From Emcibacter sp048269205 (lineage in GTDB: Bacteria; Pseudomonadota; Alphaproteobacteria; Sphingomonadales; Emcibacteraceae), in NCBI RefSeq assembly GCF_048269205.1, contig NZ_JBLXJC010000002.1:186001-250000 (forward strand): a stretch of 64,000 bases of DNA, given 5' to 3'. Within the stretch, counting starts at the first letter, position 1. Each line of letters starts with the position of its first letter. The notes beneath the pieces were generated by a model, which saw only the letters and a list, made by a program, of their open reading frames with translations, made no database searches and had not been told where the DNA came from. Below, piece after piece: positions 33,798-43,438 of the stretch. The translations under genes were made by a program, and so were the position numbers.

Positions 33798-34726
33798 TAT
33801 GCCTCTCCCTCACCGATGGATTTGAGATAGGCTTCACAGCAGGCCTTGGCCAGCGCGCGCACCCGACCGATATAGGCCTGGCGTTCGGTCACACTGATCA
33901 CGCCCCGCGCATCCAGCAGATTAAAGACATGACTTGCCTTGATGCACTGGTCATAGGCCGGAAGCGGATAATATTTGCCGTCTTCCTCACCCTGGCGCAG
34001 AATGCTTTCACATTCCTTTTCCGCATCCTCGAAATGACGGAACAGCATTTCCGTGTTGGCCAGTTCAAAGTTATAGGCGGAAAATTCCTTTTCGCTCTGC
34101 AAGAAGACATCGCCGTATTTGACGCCCCCTTCAGATTCTGGCAAACCATTCCAGTCGAGATCGTAAACATTGTCCACGCCCTGGATATACATGGCCAGAC
34201 GCTCCAGCCCATAGGTCAATTCGCCCATCACCGGCTTGCAGTCGAAACCACCGACCTGCTGGAAATAAGTGAACTGGCTGACTTCCATGCCGTCGCACCA
34301 GACTTCCCAGCCCAGCCCCCAGGCGCCCAGTGTCGGGCTTTCCCAGTCATCCTCGACAAAGCGGATATCATGCTCCATGGCGTCAATGCCAAGCACTTTC
34401 AGGCTGTCGAGATAAAGCTGCTGGATATTTTCCGGCGATGGTTTGAGCACCACCTGGAACTGGTAATAATGCTGCAGCCGGTTGGGATTTTCCCCGTAAC
34501 GGCCGTCAGTGGGGCGGCGACAGGGCTGCACGTAAGCAGCCTTCCAGGGTTTGGAGCCAAGCGAGCGCAATGTGGTGGCGGACTGAAAGGTCCCTGCCCC
34601 CATCTCCAGGTCATAGGGTTGCAATACCACACAACCCTGATCTGCCCAGTATTTCTGAAGCTTCAGGATAAGATACTGAAAGGCGGTCTCCTTGCGGGCC
34701 GCTGCGTCTCGCGCCGAGGCTGTCAT
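33797..34726 (-). CDS. glyQ: Glycyl-tRNA synthetase alpha subunit
   Basis: 309 aa. The alpha subunit carries the class II catalytic core that activates glycine and charges tRNA-Gly. Conserved blocks are FQYLILKLQKYWADQGCVVLQPYDLEMGAGT and KAAYVQPCRRPTDGRYGENPNRLQHYYQ. This is the first gene of the leftward glyQ-glyS-ppdK-OsmC run; the S49 gene lies upstream in the same direction. Confidence 0.97.
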   Translation of the reverse strand: MTASARDAAARKETAFQYLILKLQKYWADQGCVVLQPYDLEMGAGTFQSATTLRSLGSKPWKAAYVQPCRRPTDGRYGENPNRLQHYYQFQVVLKPSPENIQQLYLDSLKVLGIDAMEHDIRFVEDDWESPTLGAWGLGWEVWCDGMEVSQFTYFQQVGGFDCKPVMGELTYGLERLAMYIQGVDNVYDLDWNGLPESEGGVKYGDVFLQSEKEFSAYNFELANTEMLFRHFEDAEKECESILRQGEEDGKYYPLPAYDQCIKASHVFNLLDARGVISVTERQAYIGRVRALAKACCEAYLKSIGEGEA

Positions 34727-34852
34727 AAACCGTTACATTCCCTGTTTTGCGCACTAGCGAAATTACCCGCGGAAACTACCGAGCCGCCCCGCCCGCGTCA
34801 AGAAATGAATCGGCATTTAACAGTTAACTGTATTCTGCAGGGCGGGAAAGCC

Positions 34853-35707
34853 CTAGAGACCGAAACGCCCCCAGTGGGCGCGCTCATCCAGCACCGCCAT
34901 GATTTCCCGGGAAACGGCGCTTTTGCGGCCACCAAGTCCAAGCAGGCTCTTGATGAAGCTCTTCTCGCCCTCGATGCGGCTGAATTTGGTTTTTTCGCCG
35001 AATTTTTCCTTCATCACGGTTTGCAGATCGCCAATCCCGTCAATGAGTCCCATTTTCTCGGCTTCGGTCCCGGTCCAGAATTTACCCGAGAACATGATCT
35101 TCTGGGTGCCTCTCAGTTTTTCACCACGGCGTTCCTTGACCATATCTTTGAAAAATCCGTGGATGTCCTTCTGAATTTCCTTGAGGAACTTCACATCCTC
35201 TTCCTTTTCTGGCTGGAACGGGTCAAGAATGGACTTGTTTTCCCCGGCTGTGTAGACGCGCCGGTCAACCCCGACCTTCTCGATCGCCTTGTCAAAACCG
35301 AAGCCGGCGGAAATCACACCGATGCTACCGATAATGGAAGCGGCGCTTGCATATATTTCCTCACCGGCCAGCGCCAGCATATAGCCGCCTGATGCCGCCA
35401 CATCCTCGGCAAAGGCATAGACCGGAATTTTCTTTTCTTCAGACAGCTTGAGGATCCGCCGCATGATCAGTTCGCTCTGCACCGGTGAACCGCCCGGTGA
35501 ATTGATGGACAGTGCAACCGCCTTTACCCCGAAGGCATCGAAGGCCGCCTCGATCCGCTTTTCCACACCGGCCAGATTAAGGGCCTCGCTGAACCGGCTT
35601 GAGGTGCCGATTACCCCGTCAAGTGGCAGTACTGTCACCACGGGGATCGTGTCATTCAGGAAAGGCAGGGGAAGTTTGGCAAGAAGCTCTCTGATTTTTT
35701 TAATCAT
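34853..35707 (-). CDS. S49 family serine peptidase (SppA/SohB-like)
   Basis: 284 aa, the short SohB/SppA-type form. Crotonase-like fold with INSPGGSPVQSELIMRRI (oxyanion) and the catalytic region VAASGGYMLALAGEEIYASAASIIGSIGVI. No clear N-terminal membrane helix is visible in this form; a hydrophobic start (IPVVTVLPLDGVIG) is a buried strand. Such enzymes cut signal peptides or membrane protein fragments. Sits between glyQ and TrmN6-like, same strand. Confidence 0.9.
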   Translation of the reverse strand: MIKKIRELLAKLPLPFLNDTIPVVTVLPLDGVIGTSSRFSEALNLAGVEKRIEAAFDAFGVKAVALSINSPGGSPVQSELIMRRILKLSEEKKIPVYAFAEDVAASGGYMLALAGEEIYASAASIIGSIGVISAGFGFDKAIEKVGVDRRVYTAGENKSILDPFQPEKEEDVKFLKEIQKDIHGFFKDMVKERRGEKLRGTQKIMFSGKFWTGTEAEKMGLIDGIGDLQTVMKEKFGEKTKFSRIEGEKSFIKSLLGLGGRKSAVSREIMAVLDERAHWGRFGL

Positions 35708-35763
35708 TATCTATCCGTTTAAGGTTCTGTTTTTACGGTTTTCTTCCAACCGGGCGCCGTATC

Positions 35764-36531
35764 TTACGCGATATCCAGCATTTGTCCATGCCGCTGCACC
35801 GCCTCCGCCCGGTCGGTATATCCGCCATCGGATGTATGAACGACCAGCCCCTTTTTCAAGGAAAGAGGACCACGACTGCCCTTTCTTGCCCGCACAATAA
35901 TGCGGCCGGCCTCGCTCTCGTCAGTCGCCCAGACGGGGAAAACGACAATGTCACCGGCCCGGCCCTGCAAGGCGGAGAGAATCTCGCCAAGCCGGCCAGC
36001 CCGCTGGATCAGACTGAGATACCCTCTGGGTTTTACCATTTTAAGACAGCAGGAAACCCAGTCGCCAAGGCTCAGATGACTGTCCGCAAGGGCCAGCGCC
36101 CGGCTCTCACTGGGGGAGAGGGTATGCTGGTCTTTTTCGTAATAGGGCGGATTGCTGACCACATGGTCATAACTGTTTTTTTCACATTCCGCCGGCGGAT
36201 TGGCAATATCGCCCTCGAAACAGGTGATGCGGTCGGCAAACCCATTCAGTTCAGCATTCGCCCGGGCGAACTCGACATGCAACGGCTGGATTTCAAGGCC
36301 ATGCAGGACCAGGTCCCGGGAGGCCTCCCCCAACCTGCCAGCAAGGCAGGTCAGGATGCCGCCGGTTCCGGCCCCCACATCCAGGATCTTCTCTCCCGGC
36401 CGGGGGACAAGGGTCGCCGCAAGATGCACCGTATCGACTGTCACGCGATATCCCTTGCGTGGCTGGTGCAGCCGGACAAGGCCACCCAGAAAGTCATCAG
36501 TTGTATATTCGATATCAAACAGATCGCTCAT
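35764..36531 (-). CDS. TrmN6-like tRNA/N6-adenine methyltransferase
   Basis: 255 aa. TrmN6/YfiC-type SAM methyltransferases modify A37 of tRNA1(Val). Signatures: DDFLGGLVRLHQPRKGYRVTVDTV at the N-terminus, GEKILDVGAGTGGILTCL (SAM motif I) and the catalytic NPPYYEK (motif IV, N6-adenine type). The intact tRNA-Val in this window has A at the 3' side of the anticodon (TTGACAT loop), a plausible substrate for this family. Its start is 10 nt after the stop of the DUF2007 gene. Confidence 0.88.
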   Translation of the reverse strand: MSDLFDIEYTTDDFLGGLVRLHQPRKGYRVTVDTVHLAATLVPRPGEKILDVGAGTGGILTCLAGRLGEASRDLVLHGLEIQPLHVEFARANAELNGFADRITCFEGDIANPPAECEKNSYDHVVSNPPYYEKDQHTLSPSESRALALADSHLSLGDWVSCCLKMVKPRGYLSLIQRAGRLGEILSALQGRAGDIVVFPVWATDESEAGRIIVRARKGSRGPLSLKKGLVVHTSDGGYTDRAEAVQRHGQMLDIA

Positions 36532-36540
36532 GGGCCGTCT

Positions 36541-36777
36541 TTAGCGAATTTCATCGCTAAAATCCACATCATCCGACAAACCGGCCTCTCGAATCAGGAA
36601 TTTGGCCCGGGTCAGCGATTCCGGCGGCACCATGACCCGGCGTGCGATTCCGTCGATACCGCCACCGAACAGGCTGGCATGACCGTCCAGTACACAAAAA
36701 ACCAGCCCGGCACCATCGAACAGCGCAGAAACTCTTGTAATTAACGCAATGTTGTCCGAAGAAAAAAGTTCCCTCAC
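36541..36777 (-). CDS. DUF2007-family small protein
   Basis: 78 aa (MRELFSSDNIALITRVSALFDGAGL), matching the short DUF2007 domain proposed as a signal-transducing or ligand-binding unit. It is the first gene of a leftward run with the TrmN6-like gene (10 nt downstream). Divergent from the polyprenyl synthase gene. Cytoplasmic; role unknown. Confidence 0.82.
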   Translation of the reverse strand: MRELFSSDNIALITRVSALFDGAGLVFCVLDGHASLFGGGIDGIARRVMVPPESLTRAKFLIREAGLSDDVDFSDEIR

Positions 36778-36924
36778 GTGATTTTGACCTCAAATAAAGA
36801 CCGAATTCGGCCGATGTCCCTTGACCTTGCTACCCGGCAATGACTATTTTGCCCGGTACAAAAACGCCGGTTCCAGACGATAAAATCATTTTATCAACAG
36901 TGACCTGCATTTACCACATTCCGG

Positions 36925-37995
36925 ATGACCGGACAGGATATCCCGGACAAGCGGGAACAAAAAGACACAGGACTGATCGTGGGTGTAGTTGTAAATTTCG
37001 AAGACGAAAAAAAGGGCGAAAGCGCCCTTGCTCGGCTGCAAAAGCTGGTCAAGGAAGATATGGACAAGGTCAACCAGACCATTATCCATAAAATGCAGAG
37101 CCCGGTGGCCCTTATTCCGCAGCTTGCCGGTCACCTCATCGCTTCCGGCGGCAAACGGCTGCGCCCGATGCTGACACTTGCCTCTTCACGCCTCTGCGGC
37201 TATGGCGGTATCCGCCATATTGAACTTTCTGCCTGTGTGGAATTCATCCACAGCGCCACCCTGCTGCATGACGACGTGGTCGATGAAAGCGACCTGCGTC
37301 GCGGCCAGGACACCGCCAACGCGGTCTGGGGCAACAAGGCCAGCGTTCTGGTTGGCGACTTCCTGTTCAGCCGCTCCTTCGAGCTCATGGTGGCTGACGG
37401 CTCTCTCGAAGTCCTGCGTATCCTGTCCCATGCCTCGAGCGTGATCGCCGAAGGCGAGGTGCTGCAGCTGGTCACGGCCAACGACACGGACACGACCGAA
37501 GACAATTATATGGAAGTGATCGCGGCCAAGACCGCCGCCCTGTTCGCTGCCGCCTGTGAAATCGGTGCAGTCATTGCCGAACGCCCGACGGCCGAGCAGG
37601 AAGCCCTGCAAAGCTATGGCCGCAATCTGGGCATTATCTTCCAGCTTGTCGATGACGTTCTCGACTATTCTGCCGAACAGGAAAAGCTGGGCAAGAGTGT
37701 CGGCGACGACTTCCGCGAAGGCAAGATCACCCTGCCCATCGTGCTGGCCTTCCGCCGGGGCAACGAGGAAGAACGCAATTTCTGGCGCCGCACCATGGAA
37801 GACCTGGACCAGCAGGACGGCGATCTGGAAAAAGCCTTCGAGCTGATTAAAAAGCACAACGCCCTGAACGATACCCTGGAGCGAGCCCGTCATTACGGCG
37901 CCATCGCCCGGGATGCGCTGGCCATCTTCCCGGACAATGAATATCGCCAGTCCCTGATTGATATTGTGGATTTCTGTATCGAACGGGCCTATTAG
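36925..37995 (+). CDS. Long-chain polyprenyl diphosphate synthase (IspB-type)
   Basis: 356 aa from ATG 36925; GTG 36979 (MGVVVNFEDEKK) is an alternative and fits family length better (338 aa). Trans-prenyltransferase making the side chain of ubiquinone. First aspartate-rich motif LLHDDVVDESDLRRG, GNKASVLVGDFLFSRSFELM, second motif LVDDVLDYSAEQEKLGK. Chain length (octa/nona/deca) is not decided by sequence alone, but residues resemble long-chain enzymes. Its end overlaps the convergent dusC gene by 4 nt. Confidence 0.92.
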   Translation: MTGQDIPDKREQKDTGLIVGVVVNFEDEKKGESALARLQKLVKEDMDKVNQTIIHKMQSPVALIPQLAGHLIASGGKRLRPMLTLASSRLCGYGGIRHIELSACVEFIHSATLLHDDVVDESDLRRGQDTANAVWGNKASVLVGDFLFSRSFELMVADGSLEVLRILSHASSVIAEGEVLQLVTANDTDTTEDNYMEVIAAKTAALFAAACEIGAVIAERPTAEQEALQSYGRNLGIIFQLVDDVLDYSAEQEKLGKSVGDDFREGKITLPIVLAFRRGNEEERNFWRRTMEDLDQQDGDLEKAFELIKKHNALNDTLERARHYGAIARDALAIFPDNEYRQSLIDIVDFCIERAY

Positions 37996-38948
37996 GCCTC
38001 TTCCGACAGCATAACCCTGATCTCCTCAAGATCCTGAAGCCGCTTCAGATCCCGGAACATCTCGTCCGCTTCCCTGTACTGATGCCGGAGATAAGTGAAC
38101 CACTGTTTGATGCGGGAAGGCAGAAACCCGCCCCTGTGATCCGGCCGCTCAATGCTGGCATATCTCAGAAGGAGCTTTCGCACCCCGGCCCAGTTCATGG
38201 GCTCTTCCCCCACATTTATGACCCTGCCCAGATTGGGGAGCGCCAGCGCGCCGCGCCCGATCATGATATCCGCGCAGCCGCTTTCCCGGCGGCAAGCCTC
38301 TGCATCCGCCGCCGACCAGATTTCGCCGTTGGCGACAACAGGCAGGCTGACCTTTTCCCGTATGCGGGCGATCCAGTGCCAGTGGGCCGGCGGCCTGTAC
38401 CCCTCCGCCTTGGTGCGGGCATGGACAGTCAGTCCGTCCGCCCCCGCCGCCTCGATGGCCCGGGCATTGTCCAGTGCCAGCGATTTGTCTTCATAACCGA
38501 GCCTCATCTTGGCCGTCACCGGCTGTCCTGCGGGGACGGCGGCCCGGACTGCGGAAATGATTTTATAAAGGGTTTCTGGTTCCCGGAGCAGGATGGCCCC
38601 GCCCTTGCTCTTGTTCACGGTTTTGGCCGGACAGCCGAAATTGAGGTCAACGCCGGGCGAGCCCAGCTCCACCGCCCGAACGGCATTTTCCGCCATCCAA
38701 TCCGGGTCCTGGCCCAGAAGCTGAATGCGGACCGGCGTTCCCGAAGGTGTCCGGCTGCCGGATTTCAGTTCCGGACAGTATCTGTAAAACAGCGCCGGTT
38801 TATAAAGCTGCCGGGTGACCCGGATAAATTCCGTCACGCAAAAATCGTAGCTGCCAGCCGAGGTCAGCATGTCCCGCATGACATGATCCACCACCCCTTC
38901 CATGGGGGCAAGCCAGATTTTTCCTGATGAACTGGGGTTTCCGGTCAT
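37992..38948 (-). CDS. dusC: tRNA-dihydrouridine(16) synthase DusC-type
   Basis: 318 aa flavoenzyme reducing a uridine of the tRNA D-loop. The opening LAPMEGVVDHVMRDMLTSAGSYDFCVTEFIRVTRQL is typical of the DusC subfamily rather than DusA/B. FMN-barrel blocks: LNFGCPAKTVNKSKGGAILL with the catalytic Cys, TVHARTKAEGY and VVANGEIWSA. Adjacent leftward neighbour of the pseudouridine synthase gene; both modify RNA. Confidence 0.9.
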   Translation of the reverse strand: MTGNPSSSGKIWLAPMEGVVDHVMRDMLTSAGSYDFCVTEFIRVTRQLYKPALFYRYCPELKSGSRTPSGTPVRIQLLGQDPDWMAENAVRAVELGSPGVDLNFGCPAKTVNKSKGGAILLREPETLYKIISAVRAAVPAGQPVTAKMRLGYEDKSLALDNARAIEAAGADGLTVHARTKAEGYRPPAHWHWIARIREKVSLPVVANGEIWSAADAEACRRESGCADIMIGRGALALPNLGRVINVGEEPMNWAGVRKLLLRYASIERPDHRGGFLPSRIKQWFTYLRHQYREADEMFRDLKRLQDLEEIRVMLSEEA

Positions 38949-38950
38949 GA

Positions 38951-39607
38951 TCAGAACGGTACCGGAGAGGTAAAGGTCACCTTCTCTTTCTTCACCGGAT
39001 GAAACAGGGTCAGGCAGTGGGCATGAAGCTGAAGCCGGTCACTCATCTGCCGCACCTCGTCAGTGGCATAGAAAGGATCACCGAGGATACTGTGGCCCAT
39101 CTGCTGACAATGTACCCTGAGCTGGTGCGACCGGCCGGTCACCGGCTTCAGTTCCAGCCGGGTAACGCCAGCTTCCTCCTGCTCCAGCACCCGCCAGCGG
39201 GTCAGCGCCTGTTTGCCGCGTTCGAAATCCACCATCTGCCTCGGCCGGTTGGGCCAGTCACAGATCAGCGGCAGGTCCACCTCGCCTGTCTCTTCCGCCA
39301 CATGTCCGGCCACCCGGGCGACATAGGTCTTTTCCGTGCGGCGATGTTCAAACTGACGGCCGATATGACCGTGGATTTCCTTGCTCAGCGCCATCACCAA
39401 TATGCCGGAAGTTTCCATGTCCAGACGGTGGATCGTTGTGGCTGTCGGGTAACGGCTCTGCACCCGGCTTTCGAGGCAGTCCTTGAGGTGGTCATGCCGA
39501 CCGGGCACAGACAACAGACCGCTCTGCTTGTTGAGCACGAGGAAATGCTCATCCTCGTAAAGGACGTCGAGCCAGGGATCCATCGGTGGCGCATAATCGG
39601 GAAGCAT
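38951..39607 (-). CDS. RluA-family pseudouridine synthase
   Basis: 218 aa. Catalytic motif HRLDMETSGILVMALSK (Asp ~62), followed by KTYVARVAGHV and a C-terminal RSHQLRVHCQQMGHSILGDPFY. Small single-domain form without an S4 domain, as in RluA (23S U746/tRNA U32). Separated from dusC by two nt, so they share a transcript. Confidence 0.9.
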   Translation of the reverse strand: MLPDYAPPMDPWLDVLYEDEHFLVLNKQSGLLSVPGRHDHLKDCLESRVQSRYPTATTIHRLDMETSGILVMALSKEIHGHIGRQFEHRRTEKTYVARVAGHVAEETGEVDLPLICDWPNRPRQMVDFERGKQALTRWRVLEQEEAGVTRLELKPVTGRSHQLRVHCQQMGHSILGDPFYATDEVRQMSDRLQLHAHCLTLFHPVKKEKVTFTSPVPF

Positions 39608-39696
39608 GCTGTCTCAATACCGGTTGCGTTACTTGAAGTCCGGGCAGCGATATCATGACGCAGGCCCGGCGCGCAACAAAATATGAAGTTTGGAGC

Positions 39697-41034
39697 TCAG
39701 TCCTGATTGGCCTTGCGGATCACCCTGTGCAGCCGGCGCAGGCCCCAGGCAACGCCAAGCACAACAACCGGGGCCGCCCCCGCCGTCACCAAATAGGGCT
39801 CAATCGACGGCAGGAGTTTCTGCCCGCCATGGGCCATGTAATTGATAATGCCGAGCGCATAGTAGCTGATGGCGACGACGGAAAGCCCTTCCACGGTCTG
39901 TTGCAGACGCAGCTGCAACCGGGCCCGGCGATCCATGCTTTCCAGCAACTGCTTGTTCTGGGACTGAAGGGTGGTGTTGATCCGGGTCTGCAGCAGCGTG
40001 CTGGCCCGGTTCACCCGTCGGGAAAGAATCGCAATGCGGTCTTCCATGCTGATACAGGTCCGCATGGCGGGCCCAATGCGCCGTTCAAGAAAACTGGATA
40101 TGGTCTGGAAGCCCTTGAGCGGTTCCTCCTTGATGTTCTCGATACGCTTTTCCACAAGCGCGTAATACGCCTTCGAGGCATTGAAGCGATAGGTGCTGCC
40201 GGCTGACAGATGTTCCACACGGGCCGCCATTTTTGTCAATCGGGTCAGGATCTCCTGTTCCCGCTCCGGATTGTCCACGCTCATCATCTTTTCGACCACA
40301 TCGGCCAGTTCCTGTTCAATCTCCCGGGTCGCCTTGGAAATCTCACCGGTCAGCGGCATGGCCAGCATGGCCATCAGACGATAGGTCTCGATCTCCAGAA
40401 GGCGCTGAACAAGTCGTCCGGCCTGGGTTTCGGACATGCCCGCGTCATTGACCAGAATGCGGGAAAAGCCGTCGCCGTGAATCTGGAAGTCCGTCCAGAC
40501 CTGGGCGCCGCTGCTTCCGGCCCGGGCGCCGACAACCACATTGTCGCCAAAAATATCTTCCAGTAGCTCCCGATTGCCATAATGACTTTCATCCACCTTG
40601 TCGATGAACAGATGCACCCCCACAAGGAGCTCCCCGGGAATATTTTTCAGCCATTCCTCCGGCACCACGGAAAGCGCTGTATCGCGGAAGGGGTCCTGGC
40701 CCTTGCCCTTGCGGATAAAGGTATAGCTGCAGAATTCCGTGTGCCTTTCCCACTTCAGGCGGAAGGTCCCGAAATCAAGTATCTGGTGGTTGCAGCCTGC
40801 AGGCGGCGTCGGCAGATTATAGTGGCGGCAAAGAGCGGCAAGATGCTCAAGATCAGCATTGCGGCCCGCCTCCCCGGTCAGGATGGCCATATGGCAACAA
40901 CGACCCGGGCTGCTGATCTGGATATAGGGGCGGCTGTGCACCTCATTGTTGAGATCGTGCCGGGCCGGAAACTCCTTCATGAGACAGGGCGTTACCCGTG
41001 CCGGACTTGCTGCGTTGTTTTCCTGATCTGCCAT
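39697..41034 (-). CDS. DUF3422 membrane-associated protein
   Basis: 445 aa. The N-terminal block FPARHDLNNEVHSRPYIQ is diagnostic for DUF3422. The large soluble part contains long amphipathic helices. Near the C-terminus are hydrophobic segments (VVAISYYALGIINYMA; YLVTAGAAPVVVLGVAWGL) suggesting two membrane helices. Conserved in proteobacteria; function unknown. No obvious operon partner. Confidence 0.85.
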   Translation of the reverse strand: MADQENNAASPARVTPCLMKEFPARHDLNNEVHSRPYIQISSPGRCCHMAILTGEAGRNADLEHLAALCRHYNLPTPPAGCNHQILDFGTFRLKWERHTEFCSYTFIRKGKGQDPFRDTALSVVPEEWLKNIPGELLVGVHLFIDKVDESHYGNRELLEDIFGDNVVVGARAGSSGAQVWTDFQIHGDGFSRILVNDAGMSETQAGRLVQRLLEIETYRLMAMLAMPLTGEISKATREIEQELADVVEKMMSVDNPEREQEILTRLTKMAARVEHLSAGSTYRFNASKAYYALVEKRIENIKEEPLKGFQTISSFLERRIGPAMRTCISMEDRIAILSRRVNRASTLLQTRINTTLQSQNKQLLESMDRRARLQLRLQQTVEGLSVVAISYYALGIINYMAHGGQKLLPSIEPYLVTAGAAPVVVLGVAWGLRRLHRVIRKANQD

Positions 41035-41148
41035 AATCCGCTTCCGGTGTCTGTTTTTATACCGGTTACTATATGCAGTGCAGCATGCCCCAATTCAGCA
41101 CACCCCTCAAGTGTTTCGTTTGTAACCGGTAATTTTATATGGACTACT

Positions 41149-42372
41149 TCAGCAGGCAGACAGGGCCTGTTCGATATCTTGCAGAATGTCTTCGACAGTT
41201 TCAAGACCGGCAGAAATCCGGACAAGACCATCGCTGATCCCGTATTCGGCGCGTTCTTCCGGTGAATAGGTGGAATGGGTCATGCTGGCCGGATGCTGGA
41301 CCATGGTTTCCGCATCGCCAAGGCTTACAGCAATACGGCAAAGTTCCAGCCTGTTAAGGAAATTGATTCCGGCTTCAAGGCCGCCGTTCAGCTCCAACGC
41401 AATCATGCCGCCGGGCTGGGACATCTGTTTGCAGGCCACGTCGTACCCTTCAAAGGACGGCAGTCCCGGAAAAAAGACCTGGCTGACATTGTTGCGGCTT
41501 TCCAGAAACTCCGCAATGCGGGTCGCATTTTCACAATGCCGGTCCATACGTAGTTCCAGCGTCTTGAGCCCGCGATTGATAAGAAAGGCATTCATGGGTG
41601 AAAGCACCGCACCGGTCATATCCTTCATCCCGACCATGCGGATTTCGGTGATGGTTTCTTCGTCCCCCATGATGGCGCCGGCCATCAGATCGCCGTGACC
41701 GCCCAAATATTTGGTGGCGGAATGTAGTACCAGAAAGGCCCCCATGGCCAGAGGATTCTGCAGATAGGGTGTGGCATAGGTATTGTCCACAATGACCCGA
41801 ACGTCTTTTGACTGTGCAATATCACAGACCCGCTGGATATCGACAATCCGCATATTCGGATTGGCCGGTGTTTCGAAATAGACGAATTTGGTTTTCGGGC
41901 CGATTTCCTTTTCCAGGTTGTCCGGATTGGTCAGATCCACATGGCGAACCGTAACGCCGAACTTCGACAGACCGTGACGGAAGTAGGAAAATGTGCATCC
42001 GTAGAGAGTTTTGTCTACAAGCAGTTCGTCGCCTGCCTCCAGCAAGGTCCAGAAGACGCAGGTGATGGCCGCCATGCCTGATCCTGTAACCAGGCAGGCC
42101 TCGGCACCTTCCAGAACAGCCAGTTTTTCCTCCAGCTGATTGAGTGTGGGATTGCCCAGGCGGGTGTAGATATACCCTTCCTGCTCGCCGGCAAACCGCT
42201 CACCGCCCTGTTCTGCGGTCTCGAATTCGAAAGTGGACGTCATATAGATGGGCTGGGTCAGCGTCCCGTAAGGATCGAGCGACGGACCAGGCGCATGAAT
42301 GGCGCGTGTGGCAAAACCCCGCGGCGATTGACCACCGGAAAATTTACCCCTTTTCATGTCATCCGCTGCCAT
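41149..42372 (-). CDS. megL: Methionine gamma-lyase
   Basis: 407 aa PLP enzyme of the Cys/Met metabolism family. PLP lysine is Lys221 in HSATKYLGGHGDLM. The active-site Tyr124/Cys126 in KTLYGCTFSYFRHGLSKFG is the methionine gamma-lyase hallmark, since cystathionine-cleaving members lack that cysteine. It converts methionine to methanethiol, 2-oxobutyrate and ammonia. The following gene is divergent. No SAM or methionine riboswitch was recognised upstream. Confidence 0.9.
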   Translation of the reverse strand: MAADDMKRGKFSGGQSPRGFATRAIHAPGPSLDPYGTLTQPIYMTSTFEFETAEQGGERFAGEQEGYIYTRLGNPTLNQLEEKLAVLEGAEACLVTGSGMAAITCVFWTLLEAGDELLVDKTLYGCTFSYFRHGLSKFGVTVRHVDLTNPDNLEKEIGPKTKFVYFETPANPNMRIVDIQRVCDIAQSKDVRVIVDNTYATPYLQNPLAMGAFLVLHSATKYLGGHGDLMAGAIMGDEETITEIRMVGMKDMTGAVLSPMNAFLINRGLKTLELRMDRHCENATRIAEFLESRNNVSQVFFPGLPSFEGYDVACKQMSQPGGMIALELNGGLEAGINFLNRLELCRIAVSLGDAETMVQHPASMTHSTYSPEERAEYGISDGLVRISAGLETVEDILQDIEQALSAC

Positions 42373-42509
42373 ATACGCTCTCCTTAAAACCTTGTTTCGG
42401 CTCTATTATCGAAGCCAGTGCGTTAATCGCAAGGTTATTGACGAAGATCACCTCAACTATAATATGAATATGTAAAAACAACCTGAACAAAGAAATAATT
42501 ATCCGGATC

Positions 42510-43412
42510 ATGTTGAAGTTTGATAAAAATTTTTCTCCTGAATATGGTGAGTGCGTCGCCCTGAGCCCTCTTGTCCGGCGAATCGTGGCCCAGAATCCCT
42601 CTCCCTTTACCTTTCACGGTACAGGCACCTATATTGTGGGCCCGGAAAATGACAGCTCTGCCGGGCTTGCCGTCATCGATCCCGGCCCGGCCATGCCCAG
42701 CCACCTGCATGCCCTGGAAAAATATCTGGACGGCAAAAAGGTCAGCCATATTTTCGTAACCCATAATCACATGGATCACAGCCCGGCATCACATTCTCTT
42801 CAGCAACTTACCGGGGCAAAAATCCTTGCCTTTCCCGTCGACGGCCAGACATATTCCGACAATCATACGGAAGAAGGCCTGGACAAAGACTTCCGGCCGG
42901 ACGAGGAACTGGCAGACGGGGAAGTTGTTCACGGTGACGGATGGACACTGGAAGCCGTGCATACGCCCGGCCATTTGTCCAATCACCTCTGTTTCGCCCT
43001 GCACGAGGAAAAGGCGCTTTTTTCCGGCGACCATGTCATGGGCTGGTCCACATCCGTAGTCAGTCCGCCGGACGGGCATATGGGGGATTATCTGCAAAGT
43101 CTGGATCAGCTTCTGGTCCGGGAGGATAAAATTTATTATCCCACACACGGCAATCCGATCACCGATCCCGAACCTTTTGTGGAAGCCCTGCTTGAACATC
43201 GCCGACAGAGAGAAGAACAGATTATTCAGGTCATCAGGTCGGGTGCACAAACCATTCCCGATATGGTAGATATTATATATGCGGATGTCCCCAGCTACCT
43301 TCACCCTGCGGCCGCCAGGTCGGTTCTCGCTCACCTGATTCACATGGTGGAAACGAAGCGCCTTAAATGTGAGGGAGATCCCGGGGTCCACAACATATAT
43401 AAAATGATATAG
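42510..43412 (+). CDS. MBL-fold metallo-hydrolase (LACTB2-like)
   Basis: 300 aa with the metallo-beta-lactamase motif THNHMDHSPA (HxHxDH) and the follow-up histidines (TPGHLSNH; GDHVMGWS; YPTHGNP). The C-terminal winged-helix-like tail is that of LACTB2/CPSF-related hydrolases. Possible RNA or nucleotide phosphodiesterase, or thioester hydrolase. It lies 26 nt upstream of a dienelactone hydrolase-like gene, likely one operon. Confidence 0.88.
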   Translation: MLKFDKNFSPEYGECVALSPLVRRIVAQNPSPFTFHGTGTYIVGPENDSSAGLAVIDPGPAMPSHLHALEKYLDGKKVSHIFVTHNHMDHSPASHSLQQLTGAKILAFPVDGQTYSDNHTEEGLDKDFRPDEELADGEVVHGDGWTLEAVHTPGHLSNHLCFALHEEKALFSGDHVMGWSTSVVSPPDGHMGDYLQSLDQLLVREDKIYYPTHGNPITDPEPFVEALLEHRRQREEQIIQVIRSGAQTIPDMVDIIYADVPSYLHPAAARSVLAHLIHMVETKRLKCEGDPGVHNIYKMI

Positions 43413-43438
43413 ATGCAGATAAATGGAGAAACAGGAAA